Program-made: the position numbers and the translations under genes
NCBI GenBank assembly: GCA_029339195.1
Contig: JAPTJF010000194.1
Span: 1 to 64,000, forward strand
Direction of reading: 5' to 3'
DNA: 64,000 bases
Origin: Micractinium sp. NFX-FRZ
Taxonomy: Eukaryota; Chlorophyta; Trebouxiophyceae; Chlorellales; Chlorellaceae
The notes under the pieces: generated by a model
Database searches by the model: none
What the model was told of the DNA's origin: nothing
The model's input: the letters and a program-made list of their open reading frames with translations, nothing else
Part shown: positions 8,801-19,674 of the stretch, piece after piece
Layout of the letters: every line of letters begins with the position of its first letter
Numbering within the stretch: position 1 is the stretch's first letter

Positions 8801-11800
8801 CGACCAGTGCACCGTTTGCTGGATCCCGGGCAAACTGCAAGGCAGGGCAGGGCAGGGCAGAACAGGGCAGGGCGGGGGGCTGTGCACTGCTGAGTGTGTG
8901 TCGCCAGTGCAGGGGTGGGGGGTGGGGGATGGGCACAATGCACGGCGGGAACCTGTGCACCGTTGTTTTGCGTTTGTTTGGACGGAGTGCTGATCAGTAT
9001 CTCGGGCACACGGCAGGGCGGGGCTGTGCACTGTTGAGTTCGTTTTGATGCAGTGCTGGTTGGGGGGATGAGATGGACAGGGAGGTGGTGGGCGGGTGAC
9101 AGGTGGCATGTATGGGCAGATAGGCGGTAGACGCGTGGCAGGGATGCACGGAAGCTGGGTGGCCGGGTCGCAGGCAGAGTTGCAGCCAGGCAGGCAGCAG
9201 CTGCGCACAGGCACAGCTGTAGTGGTGGAGTAGGGCCATCACCGGCGCCACAGCACCTTGCACCCTTTGCCGTCCTCCCAGCCCACCCCTCGTGAGCATG
9301 CATGCCAGCTGTCGCTCATGCCAGCGCCCCCGTGCCCGCCCGCCTCCCTCCCCGCCCACGTGCCTCGATCTCCTCTGCCGCCACCCGCAGCGAGTGCGTG
9401 GGCAGCCCCCACTGCAGGCTGTGCATGCCCGCCCCGCTGGCGCCATCCGGGCCGGAGGGTGCAGCCCGCTGAGAGGCGAGGAGGCTGTCTAGACTGTGCA
9501 GGCTGTGCAGGCTGTGGCGGCTGGCGGGTGCGAGCTCGTGCACAAAGCCGTCTGGCAGCGCTGCAGATGCAGCTGCTGCCAGTGGTGGTGGGGTCAGCTC
9601 GAGGGCATGCCTCCCCTGGTTTGACAGCTCACGCCGCAGCAGCTGCGACAGGCGGGCAGCCTGGGACGCCGGTGCTGCTCCCATGCGCCCCTGGAGCCAG
9701 GCACGGTGGCGCAGCGCCGCCGCCCTGGCATCGCCGCCCTGCTCAGCAGTCGCAGAGGCGAGGAGGAGCTCCTCCTCGCCCCCAGCAGCGGCGGCGGCGC
9801 TGCGCTGCCGCTGCTGCTGCGCGCAGAGCAGCACCTGGGTTTCGGCGCGTGCACGGTCCCTGGCCAATCGGCGCCGCTCCCGGTGCCACATGTGCCCAGC
9901 AGCGATGCCCGCTAGTACAGCGGCGAGCGCCAGCGCCGTCCAGCGGCCACTGTCTGTCCACCGTCTGGCTGGCTGAGCTAACGGCGAATATGCCGCCGGC
10001 TGTGGGAAAACGGTGTTGACGCACGAAGGCAGCGCAGCTTGCGTTGCGGTGTGGTCCAGGGCCCTGCGCAAAGCATGTGTCGGGCAGGCAGGGGGAGGGG
10101 AGCGGGCACATGAGGCGGGTGGCGGTGCAGGCGTCGGGACTGCACGTGCGGTGCCCAAGGGTTGGTATAGTACGCGGGTTGCCTGTCGGCGGATTAGGCT
10201 GGCAGTGCTGCATGCCTGTCACATATGCCCCCGGGTGTCCTCCAGGGTAAGCACATGTGTTGCCAGCTGTCGCAACAGCGGGGGTTGGCGCACGCGCATG
10301 CGCAGGCAGGGCGGCAGGCAGCCAGGCCAGGCAGCAGCGTCAGGCAGCCAGGCCAGGCTCTCACAACTGAAACGGCAAGCCTTGTGCCCACGGGGCAGAG
10401 CACCAAGCCTCTGGCACGCTCCCCTCGACGCCCGTCCATGCCAGCATCCTGCACAGGTTGTGCAGCGAGAGCCAGGTGCTTGGGGTGTCAGGGTCGCGGC
10501 TCGGGCGGGCAAGCCAGGCAGCGTGGATCCAGGGAGGCAATGCGCAGTTGGGAGGCGGCGCTTCACCCAGCGTTTCACAGCCGCCTGCCAAACAGAGGAT
10601 GCGCGCCGGCCAGGCCCCAGGTGGCCGGCGGACCAGAGTGCCTGGCCAAGCGTGGCACAGTGCGCAGGCGCGGGCGCATGCACGGGGAAGAGGGTGACAG
10701 CAGCTGGACGGTGTGGGGTTGAGGAAGGCACCAAGGCACCAAGGCAAGCGCCCCCGCCAGCTGGCGCACGCACGCACAGGAATGTGAGGTTTTCCCACGG
10801 CAGGGCTTCCGGCAGGGTTCCCGTGAGGCCGTGGTTGCCAGACAGGTCCAACGTGAACAGTGCTGGCAGCGTGCCAGGCGCCAGCCAGGCGGGGGGGAAG
10901 GCGGGCCCCGTGAGCAGGTTGCTGCTCAGCTCCAATTTGACGGCCTACATCCAGCCGGGCAGGCAGGGCGGGCGGGCGGGCAGGCACATCTGTGTGTGTG
11001 TGTGTGTGTCGAGACGAACCCACTCCCGCCTCATGCGTGCATGTCCCGTCATTCACAGCCCGCGCTGGCCCAGGATCAAGCCCCGCCCTCTGCCTGCCTG
11101 GCCCAGCGGGCCGCCCTCTGGGCCCAGAGGGCTGTGACTGACACCCCGCAGGGGGCAGGAGTGGCATCCACTCGACAAAAGGGGGCGCTAGTGCACGCTT
11201 GGATGAGCTACGTGAAGTGTGGGTTAAGCTGCAGGGCAGCCAAGCGCACGCAGTAGGGCTGCAGGGGCAGGCTGTGCACAGCAGGGCGCTTGCCTGGGAG
11301 GCGTGCCAGGCTGGCAGGGTGCCGGTGAACCGGTTGCCGCGCAGCTGGAGGGGCAGATGGGGGTGGGAAGGGTGTGCGGCATGCGCGCCTTCATTCACTC
11401 GAGGAGGGCAGGTATAGCTTGCCATCTGTGCTGTGCCATGCCTGCTGAGGTGGCAAGCATCAACATGGGCGCTCAGAAGGGAGCTGCAGCAAATCTGGGC
11501 AGAGTCCCTCCCAAGAAAGGCCCTGCGGTGCGAGGGAAGGGCAGCTGAGGCTGCCCACACACGTTGCGTTGGCGTGCGACGCTTACCGAAAGCGAAGTCA
11601 GGTTGGGGTGGCGCTCAAAGATGTGTGGCGGGAGGGGCCCGGTGAGCTGGCTGAAGGAGAGCACCCTGCAGTACAGGCAGGCATGGGGCGGATGTACTGC
11701 TGCTGCACAGGTGCATGCACCGTACGGGTGCGGTAGCAGGTCACCATGCGGAGCGCGCAGGCAACAGAGCTAGTGGGCCAGGCACGCCGACACACGGGCA

Positions 11801-14098
11801 GGCGTGCAGTACGTCAGTCAGCCAGGCAGGCAGGCAGGCAGGCAGGCAGGCAAGCATATAGCTCGCACGCTGTGTGCACGCCTTGCCCTTTCTACTCTTC
11901 GCCGACCTTCATGGATGGCACTCCTTGGCAGCACCCAACCTGGCCTGGAAAAACAGCGGCAACAAAAGGCAACCACTCACAGCTCTTGCAGCGCCGGGAA
12001 GCCTCCCTCCTGCCAGGCCGCCGGCAGCGGCCCTTCCAGCTGCAGCGCCACCAGGTGCATCATTTGCAGCGAAGGAAAGCCGGACGCCCAGGTTTCGGGC
12101 AGGTGCAGGTGCAGGTGCGGGGCCGCCGCGCCACCCGGGAGCATGGAAGGCGCCGGCCCCTCCTCTCTCCCACTGATCTTCAATTGCTCAAGGCGCGGGA
12201 AGCCAGCAGACCACTGGGTGGGCAGCGGCGCGGTCAGCCGGGCTGCAATCACTGCCAGCAGGCGCAGGGAGGGGAGCACGTCGGGGGCGGCGCCCCAGGC
12301 GGCGGGCAGCGCCACTTCAGCGTTGTGCAGATCCACCGACAGAAGCTCCAGCGCCGGCAGCGCGCCTGGCCTGATGTTGGGCAGCAGAGTGCGCGCCGAG
12401 GCGGAGCCTTCCAGGAGTACGTCACACGTCAGCTCCAGCCTGCCTCACAACACAGCGAGCAAAGGGCCGGAGGGGAGGCAAGGGGCAGGCGTTGGTGTCG
12501 GCGACGGACGGCAGCGGCAGGACGCACTCGCCTGCACAGCAGCCAGCCAGCTGGCGGCAGGACGCCTCCCTGGCCAACAGATGAATGCCCGGCGGTTGGC
12601 CCGACGCCGGGCAGGCAGGCCAGCTGGCTGCCCCGCCCCTGGCGCTGCAGTGCCGTAGTGCGCCATGCGCCACGCACACACAGCTCCTCTCAGCAGCGCG
12701 TGCACGCCGGGCATGCAGGGCCGCCCTCTCGCTGCACACATGTGCTACTGCACATTGGATCTCCCTTCTTTCAAGCAGCGCCAGCGCGCATAAGCGCACT
12801 AGACACTACCAGCACCGCGTGCGTGCAAGCATGCGGGCCACGTGTGCGCACCCAGGTGCATGTGTGGCTAAAGGGAGACCAGCTCCCCTGCCATGCCCTG
12901 CAACCTCATGCAGCAGGGGGCGCGCCTGGCCTTGGACTGCAGGGGCACCCACCCAGCCAGCCACCCACCCACCCACCGCTTGAGGCTGGGGAACGCCCCC
13001 GGCAGCCCAAACTCGTCGGGCAGCGCCAGCAGAGAGTCGCCGCACGACACGGTCAGGTACTGCAGACGTGGCAGGTCCGCCAAGCTGGGCGGCAGCTGCT
13101 GGACCGAGGACCGAGGGCCTCGGTGTGGTGGCGGCGGGACTGCAAGGCCGGGGACGCTCTCCAGAGCCATGGGCGGCAGGGCCGCTGAGCTGAAGGAGCC
13201 GGCGGCGGCGGAGGGGAGGAAGGGGCCAGATTGGGGCAAGCAGTGTGTTCCAGTAAGGCATGGGACAACAGAAGCAGCCCGAGTGCGCTGCCAGGGGTGG
13301 GCTTTGAGTCCTGGCCGGACCCAAGGCTGGGCGACCGGCATACCCCATCCCCCTGCTGCAAGTGCCGTCGGCTGCAGCGCGCTCGTGCTGACCCAGCAGG
13401 CAGGGAGCAGAAGCAGGGGCCAGCAGCGGGGAGCAGCAGCAGGGGCCAGCAGCGGGGGGAGGCAGGCAGTGAGCGGCAGCAGTGAGCGGCAGGGAGGGGG
13501 GCAGCAGGCAGGGAGCAGGGGCCACAGCGCCAGCGTGGCAGCACTGGCCCAACCAGAGCGCCCACCCTTGCACCCACATGTGCACGATGTGCCCGGCAGC
13601 GTCGCATCTCACGTGGGCCCACTTGCAGGGATGGGCCGGGTCCCCAGGCTGCCACCCCTGACCCAAAGCTTGAGCCAGCCCAGAGGCAGCCAGCGTCTGC
13701 CGCAGCTCGAGCATCGTGGCCACTGCAGGGCAGAGGCAGGGCAGGGTGGCTGGTCTCAGCGCGTGCAGTTGGCCGAGCAATGCGCCTGTGTGCACAAGGG
13801 CTGCTGCTTTGTGCGCAGCATGCCATGCATAGAGGCAACCCGTGTGCTCGACTGCAAAGCAGCGGCATGGCAACGTGGCGGGCGGTGGCAGTTCAACTGC
13901 TGCTGCTCTGAGCTCACCTTCATCGACAGGCGTCTTGGGTGCTTCTGATCCTGTTGCTGCCTTTGCGAAAGGCACGCACAGCATGAGGAGCAGCAGCGCT
14001 GTTGCGCGGCGGTTGGGCAAAGGGAGGCGTGGCGTGGGGACGCGCGGGCCGGCGGGCGTGGGCGCCGCGCCCCCGCCCCACCGCCAGGGCGTGGGCAT
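5828..14098 (-). CDS. Leucine-rich-repeat receptor-like protein kinase
   Basis: At least 16 exons. Exon 1 (14098-13918) encodes a signal peptide with the core ATALLLLMLCVPFAKA. Exon 2 (13722-13578) is an LRRNT-like cap with LELRQTLAASGLAQAL and PCKWAHVRCD. LRR exons follow (about 13190-12977, 12439-11981, near 11660-11585, 11350-11285, 10940-10790, 10490-10390), with units such as LDLSGNHGLTGTLPEALP and QLRGNRFTGTLPAW. The exon ending at 9364 carries the membrane segment WTALALAAVLAGIAAGHMW and a basic stop-transfer. Kinase exons are phase-consistent: 8834-8730 (LGEGASSAVFLAR, VAAK), 8430-8317, 7791-7691, 7211-7125, 6898-6789, 6475-6330 (APEQLLGERCTLAADMYS) and 5923-5828. HRD reads HND and DFG reads DLD, so catalytic aspartates remain but motifs are atypical. 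Some LRR exon ends are approximate; one donor at 9363 would be GC. Confidence 0.85.
7188..7330 (-). repeat. Duplicated 3' splice region of a kinase exon
   Basis: The acceptor of the exon at 7125-7211, with its first exon codons (GCGCCACCTGGCGCCCC on the plus strand near 7198), recurs at about 7292 together with the flanking GGCACAGCAG sequence. The outer copy lies within the intron, has lost part of its splice site and is presumably not used. Confidence 0.65.
7772..7902 (-). repeat. Duplicated 3' splice region in the RLK gene
   Basis: The start of the kinase exon 7691-7791 and its acceptor (plus strand ACCAGCCGCCCCTGCAGAGG, near 7781) are repeated almost exactly about 100 bases upstream in the intron (near 7880). 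The copy keeps an intact AG acceptor, so it could compete for splicing. Confidence 0.75.
10991..11009. repeat. (TG)n microsatellite
   Basis: About nine TG units inside an intron of the receptor kinase gene. Confidence 0.9.
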
Positions 14099-14393
14099 GA
14101 CGGGGGCGGTTCCGGTGCCCTTGCGCGCCCCTGGCGCTTAATTTGTAATCATTGAAATAAGAGGGCAGCACTTGTAGGAGGCGGGCCTGCACTGAAAGGA
14201 CTGCAGGACAGCAGGAGTTGTCTCGGCCCCCGCCAGAGCGCGCTTCAGGCACAACCAATGTTCCTAGCAGCACGTGTGCGGCTTTAAAAGCCCATAAAGC
14301 GCACTGCCGCCGTAAGTACCATGTGGCCAGCGCAGCACAGCACAGCACTTCATCAGAGGGCCTCTAGGTGCGGCATTGGCGCGTTGCAGCTAC
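14099..14393. promoter_or_regulatory. Head-to-head intergenic region, probable bidirectional promoter (RLK/GARP)
   Basis: Only 295 bases separate the proposed ATG of the minus-strand receptor kinase from that of the plus-strand GARP factor. No canonical TATA element placed for either gene was recognised. Promoter function is inferred from geometry alone. Confidence 0.45.
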
Positions 14394-15151
14394 ATGGCCT
14401 CGATGGAAGACGCGATGAACGCGGATCTGAGGGAGCAGAACACCCCCGGTGGGGGCGGACGTGACGCTCTGCTGCAGACGGCTGCAACCGGTTTGCAGGC
14501 TGCAGCAGAAACACGTGCGCCGGACGGTGCCGAGCGACAGGCCAGGGGTTGGACAGCACCCACGAAGTGGTGTGGCAGGTGACTGGCGGTAGCGCTGCAA
14601 ACAGCCGGCGGTCAGTAGGGTAGGGGCAGCACCAGGGCTGTACTGATAGCAGCTCCAATGGCTGCAGGTTGGTTCCTCACGAAGCTGCCTGCTTGCATTC
14701 TAGTGCTGGCTGCACATCACGCCACAGGCGGGCAGGCGGGCGGGCAGTGCAACAACCTCCCCTGAGCATGGCCCGGCCCGACGCTGCCGCACTTGCCGCC
14801 CAAGACCGTGCGGGAAGTGCTGTGCCTGCTTGACTGCTTTGTATGGCTGCCTTCTGAAGGAATGGAAATCACACGCCACGGCATGCCATGCAGATTGGAG
14901 GAGGCGTTTTTGGAGGCAGTTGAGAGCTTGGGCGGCCTGGCTGCTGCTCGCCCCAAGCAGCTGACAGAGCTTCTGCAGCGGGAGTTCCCAACCCTGACAT
15001 ATGCCAATGTGCGGTGGCACGTGACGGAGCACCGACGGAAGCTGAAACGGGAGCAGCAGGGGCAGGGGCAGGGGCAGCAGTCGCAGGGGCAGGGGCAGGG
15101 GCAGCAACCGCATGAGCAGCCAGTGCTGGAGGGGCGGCAGCAGCAGCAGCA

Positions 15152-15185
<34 letters not shown>

Positions 15186-16563
15186 TGGCATCAGCAGCAG
15201 CAGCAGCAGCAGCAGTGGCATCAGCAAGCGCAGCAGCAGCAGCACCAGTGCCGGCAGCAGGCGCTGCATTCGCAGCAGCTGTGGCAGCAGAACCCGCAGT
15301 GCATGCACGAGCCTATCAGCAGCTCAGCACCACAAACACCAACGGAGCAGCAGCAGCAGCAGCAAGGCGAGCAGGACAGTTTGAGCGTCACTCCCGGTTT
15401 GCATGGTTCTGCCCCAGCCAGGCCCACGGTACAAGGGCACCAGCAACCACCAGCGCAGCGCCGCCGGCAGCAGCAGCAGGGCCCGGGCCCGGGGAGCGGG
15501 CATGCATTGCAGCGGGGTGGGGCGGCTCCATCCGGAGCCGAGACGGATGCGCAGCTCTTCCTGCTGCGTGCGGCAGAGGAGGCCCAGGTGCTTGCCAGCC
15601 AGCGCAGGATTCTCACGCTGAAGGTGAGGGGCAGGAGATGTCTATTCAAGTTGTGTGTTCAGAACTCATGTTCTAGAGGGTGCCATTCGACAGTGCCGGA
15701 CGTACGCCTGCAACGCGAGTGAGGGGTGACGGCAGCAAGGCCCCCTCTGTGCTTGCAGCCTTTGGTCCAGCTGGCCCCGCCTGCTCCTCTGCCAGCAGTG
15801 CGTGCACTCCCCCTGGAACCTTTGCAGCACGCCTCAATCACACGCACACACAATCTCTCGTACACATTGCGTACAAAGACCTTCCTAGCCCCTTCTTTCC
15901 ACACACACATCGGCTCAGTGCACCGGGGTGGCAGGCGTGCCCAATGCCCAGTTGTGCACCTCCTCTGCCGCCCCTGCAGATCATCCATGCACTCGAGCAG
16001 CGCCAGGAGCAGCTGGAGGTGACGCGCCATGTGTGTGCCTGCCTGCGCCATGCTGCTGCGCGTGTGTTGCGGTCATGTTGGCGGCTGCTGGTGCTGTTGC
16101 CATGTTGCGTAAGCTGCAGCTTCTGGCATTGGATGCGCGATTAAATGTGCTGCACACTCGCCGATCCTGCAGTTTAAATGTGTGCACGAGCACTTGATAG
16201 CTGCGCCCAGCGGCATGACTGCTGTGCCCTGGCCACTTAGGTGGGCTGCCTCCCCTGCCGGGCCTGCTTAGCTTCCCACCAGCTTCCCCTCTGCACCCAC
16301 ACTGCCTTTCCACGCACACACCATCTCCCTGTTCTCCAGGGCTTGGCGGGCCTGGCAGCACGCGTCACAACCCTGCGAGAGTTGGCGCACCTTGCTCAGG
16401 CAGCCACCGGCAGCACTCAAGGTGCCGCTGGTGATGCTCAGCCTGCCAGCGATGCTTTGTTGCAGCGGCAGCCGCGGCAGCAGGCCGAGGGTGGGGCAAC
16501 CCTGCCGCCGCTGCCACCGCAGCGCCAGCAGTCGCCCCAACAGCAGGCGCAGCAGCAGCAGGC

Positions 16564-16594
<31 letters not shown>

Positions 16595-16828
16595 GCTGGG
16601 GAAGCCGCACAGGCCATGCAGCGCCCGGGCGTGCCTTCCAGCAGCAGCAGCAGCGGCGGCTATTCTGCGTCTGGCACGGTGCCGCCTGCGGGGCACCAGC
16701 GCTCCTCAGCCCTGCTGCCACATCAGCGCACCAAGGCCGCTGTCACAGCTGCGTTTGGGAGCTACAGCGTGCCGGCTGGCAAGCTGGCAGCGCTGCGCGC
16801 GCCCCGGCCGGGGCCGCCCCCCACTTGA
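14394..16828 (+). CDS. GARP (G2-like/Myb-type) transcription factor, glutamine-rich
   Basis: Four exons, 14394-14578, 14894-15623, 15980-16018 and 16340-16828, sum to exactly 481 codons (480 residues). The exon 1/2 junction is supported by phase: AG plus A gives Arg in KWCGRLEEAFLEAVESLGG. With PKQLTELLQREFPTLTYANV and WHVTEHRRKLKR, this aligns with the GARP single Myb fold (residues about 58-112). The helix-3 SHLQKYR signature is replaced by a WHVTEHRRK version, so the family assignment is by overall pattern and DNA specificity may differ. Long Gln and Gly-Gln tracts follow in exon 2, and another in exon 4; a short LEQRQEQLE helix in exon 3 may be part of a coiled coil. Likely a nuclear DNA-binding regulator; targets unknown. 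Exon 1 shares its upstream region with the kinase gene. Confidence 0.7.
15050..15270 (+). repeat. CAG/GGGCAG triplet repeats coding for polyglutamine
   Basis: A GGGGCAG-type hexamer array (about 15055-15110, Gly-Gln repeats) grades into nearly pure CAG runs (15138-15255) within exon 2 of the GARP gene. It is likely to be length-polymorphic between strains. Confidence 0.85.
16535..16595 (+). repeat. CAG triplet repeat coding for polyglutamine
   Basis: A second in-frame CAG array in the last exon of the GARP gene, mainly Gln with occasional Ala. Confidence 0.85.
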
Positions 16829-17454
16829 ACCGACAGACATGGAGGGCGCCCCGTGTGTTATGCCCCCTATGTATCACACCCGCGGGTTGCCGCCTCAACG
16901 CACCATCTGCACTGATTGTTTCGTAAAGCGAGCCTCTGAGGAAGCATGCAGCGCTGCACCCGTAATGTGCAGCTGCTCTGTCTTCCCCGTACCCCCTCTC
17001 TGAATTGTCTGATCATCTGTATTTTAAATCCATTCGCCCTCTGCATTGGATTCACCAATCCTTTATCTTCATCTTTTTTCGAAACAAAGAAGCATGTACA
17101 AACAGTGGTCCATGCTGCCGCTTCAAATGCCAGGCTGGCGGCAGAGCTAGCTGCCTCGAGTTGGCAACAAGGTGTCTGCGCGCAGGGGACCAGCGATGCT
17201 GGAGAAGGATGGTGCCGTGCTCCCAAAGGCGTGCGTTTGAGGTCTTCGTGGGCACCTACAGTCGCACGTGGTGCACTTCCCAATGTGGGAGTGCAGCTGC
17301 TGATTCCCTCCTCCACCTCACCCCGAGGTGCGGCGTCCCCGCTGCGCCACGTCAGCACCGCCAGGGCTGCAACCTCTTGGCGGGAGTTGCCGCCCTGACC
17401 CGTGTTTCTTGAGCACCCCTCGCCATTTCTGCATTGACAAGGTTCAAAGCGCGG
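16829..17454. other. Intergenic region, GARP 3' UTR and promoter of next gene
   Basis: About 625 bases with AT-rich stretches near 17010-17090. No gene or RNA was recognised. The two plus-strand neighbours are in tandem. Confidence 0.5.
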
Positions 17455-19162
17455 ATGGCGGCCACGGACGCGGGCCCCAGCCCACTGAGCAGCCGCGGGG
17501 TGAGCACCGGGGTGGGCCTCTCCGCCTCTGGCAGGCCTGGCGACGCGGGCACAGCGCTCTATCACGTCCGAGCAGCGGGCGCGTCCTTCGCGTACCAGCC
17601 CGAAGTGGACGCGGGCATGCTCTCACTGGGCACACACCAGTGGCTACTCTCGACCAGCGACTCACGTGGCAGTAAGCTATCTACGAGGGTTATCGGTGTG
17701 GGTGATGCATCCGGACTCGCGCTGCAGGAGAACGGGCCTGCCTCGGGGGCCACGCCGGCCCGCCCCGCTGCCCGCCCATCTCCAGCCCGCCCACCCTAGC
17801 ACCCCCTCCCTCCCTCCCACCCGCCACTGCCCTCCTACTGCCTTGCGACACGTCTGCTGCCTGTACTCGTTGCACGCTCCTTCCAAGCTGCCCGCCCGCC
17901 GACCTGCTGCTGGATCCCATCCCTGCCTGCAGAGCTCAAGCTGGGCTTTTCCAACCAGGCGGCGTTGATGTGCAGCGCTGTGGAGGGGGTGCTGGACGGC
18001 ACGCGGGACGCCGCAGACGTCACCACACTCGCCTACCGAACCGACATCTGCGGCAGGCTGGAGGTCAACCCCTCGGGTACGTTGCGATCAGGCGGAGCTG
18101 GGAGGTGGAGGGCTGGTCTCGCAGGAGCAGTGGCAAAGGCGGTGGCCCTGCAGAAGTCCAGAGATGCAGCCTGCTTCAATGCGCGGGTGGCAGGCACGGG
18201 AGGCTGGGGGGCTGAGGGAAGGAGCGGCAGCACAGGCGTCGGCCCAGCACAGGGTAACAGAGGGCGTGCACCTGTATGCAGTCTGCTGGTCGGCCTGTTA
18301 GCCTGTCCTGCCACCCCACCTGTCCGCTGCGCTTGCACTCCCTCTCCGCCGTCAACTGTCCCATCTGTGCCCCACAATGTCACCCCTCCCACCCGCCTGC
18401 AGACCGTTTTGTGGTGCGGGCGGGGCTCTCCTACCCACTGTACTCTGGCCAGCTGCGCTACCTGCGGCACACAGAGGAGATCGAGTGCCAGCCGCTGCCG
18501 GCAGCCCAGCGACAGAGGCTTGCGCTGTCTCTCGAGGCGGCCCTCCAGAGCAAGGAGGGGCGGGACGAGCTGGGTGAGCTTGGCTGGTGGGCAGGCAGGC
18601 TTCATGCAGCAGGCAGGGGGTTATAGCTACTTAGGGGTCAGGAAGGGGAGTCGAGTGCACCAAATGGGGCGCAGGCACCCGGGCCAACCCGGGGGAGATG
18701 GGCGGGCACTGGGGCCAGCCGCCTGCCATCTGATGGTGTCCTCCAACCACCCTTCTTTCTTGCTGCTTCGCTGTACTGCAGCCGTCGGCATGGATGTGCG
18801 GCAAATGGAGCGGCAGCCGGGGCTGACCCACCTGCTGGGCTGGGGCAACCCGCAGCATGCAGTGCAGGCGGTGAGCCTGGCAGCCTCCTGCTGCCCCCCG
18901 CTTTGCCCATATGGCTGCCGCCTTATGGTGGTTACGAGCACGCGCATGCGCGCTCGGCCGAGCGGCTTTTTCCTATCCCGTCATGCTGTAGCTCATTCGG
19001 CTGGCTCTAAGCTTCAGTAATCCTCAGCTGAGACGCCTATGTGTCTTCCCTCTCCCGCTGCAGGAACTGTATGTGCGGGCAAATGTGGGGCCAATGGCGG
19101 TGCGGGCGGGCTTCGCCACGGGCAGCAGGGATGTGAAGCTGGGCGTTGGCTTCGGCTTCTGA
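17455..19162 (+). CDS. Unknown protein with beta-barrel-like C-terminus
   Basis: Five exons, 17455-17671, 17933-18076, 18403-18573, 18782-18870 and 19064-19162, sum to exactly 240 codons (239 residues). All junctions use GT-AG with matching phase. The N-terminus is Ser/Gly-rich without a clear signal peptide. The body has alternating polar/hydrophobic stretches such as DSRGKLKLGFSN, DRFVVRAGLSYPLYSGQLRY and ELYVRANVGPMAVRAGFA. The protein ends in DVKLGVGFGF, that is, with an aromatic residue after an amphipathic strand, as in outer-membrane beta-barrels of organelles. I do not recognise the family. An organelle outer-envelope barrel is only a suggestion from the strand pattern. Confidence 0.7.
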
Positions 19163-19674
19163 GCTGCCCAGAAGAACGCTCGGCAAGCATGGAGGAGCGC
19201 GCCAATTGACTGCTGAGCAGCTGGGCGAACTCTGATTTGGAGCAGCAGCATAGCAGAATAGCTGGAGTTTACACATTGGGGCGACTCAGGCGTATGTCGG
19301 TTAGCGACTGGACTTGTGATGTGCGAGTAGTAGGCCTGCCAGTAGTAGATGCCAGGGTGGGGTGGGGGGCAGGCGGGCTGGAAAGCTGGGGAGTGACAGG
19401 GATTGAACACTGAGCGGGGCGGTGAGATGCCGCGCCCAGAAATGCGCGCGGGCGGGGCTGTGTAGGAAGGAAGACACTCACGGAAAGAACATACACACAC
19501 ACACAACATACAACTACACACACAAAGAATGAGGCTTGAGAGACCGGGCTCAATCGAGCGCTTGGCAACAGGCCCGGCTGCTGCCTGCTCTGCTGCTGTT
19601 GCTGTCCGGGACGGGGCAGGCACTACCGTGCTGCACGCAGCATGCAGGGCAGGCAGGCGCACGCCAGCACCGCT
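19163..19674. other. Convergent 3' region between unknown gene and PWD
   Basis: About 510 bases where two genes meet tail to tail. It holds a short CA-rich stretch near 19490-19510 and no recognisable gene. Confidence 0.5.

Noticed and set aside
8002..9048. A 348-codon plus-strand open frame
   Set aside because: It runs antisense to phase-consistent kinase exons and introns of the RLK and has no recognisable motif.
5828..10062. Kinase part as a separate cytoplasmic kinase gene
   Set aside because: The exon ending at 9364 supplies a membrane helix, its acceptor lies just downstream of the LRR exons, and no independent start with promoter space was seen; cDNA would settle it.
10991..11009. 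Z-DNA or regulatory role for TG microsatellites
   Set aside because: Simple repeats of this length are common in algal introns and nothing else points to a function.
11815..11855. CAGGCAGG tandem repeats here and at many other sites as a CRISPR-like array
   Set aside because: They are short GCAGGCAG simple repeats without spacers, in a eukaryotic genome.
11746..13188. A 480-codon plus-strand open frame
   Set aside because: It is antisense to the LRR exons. High GC makes stop codons rare on both strands, and the composition is Arg/Gln/Pro noise.
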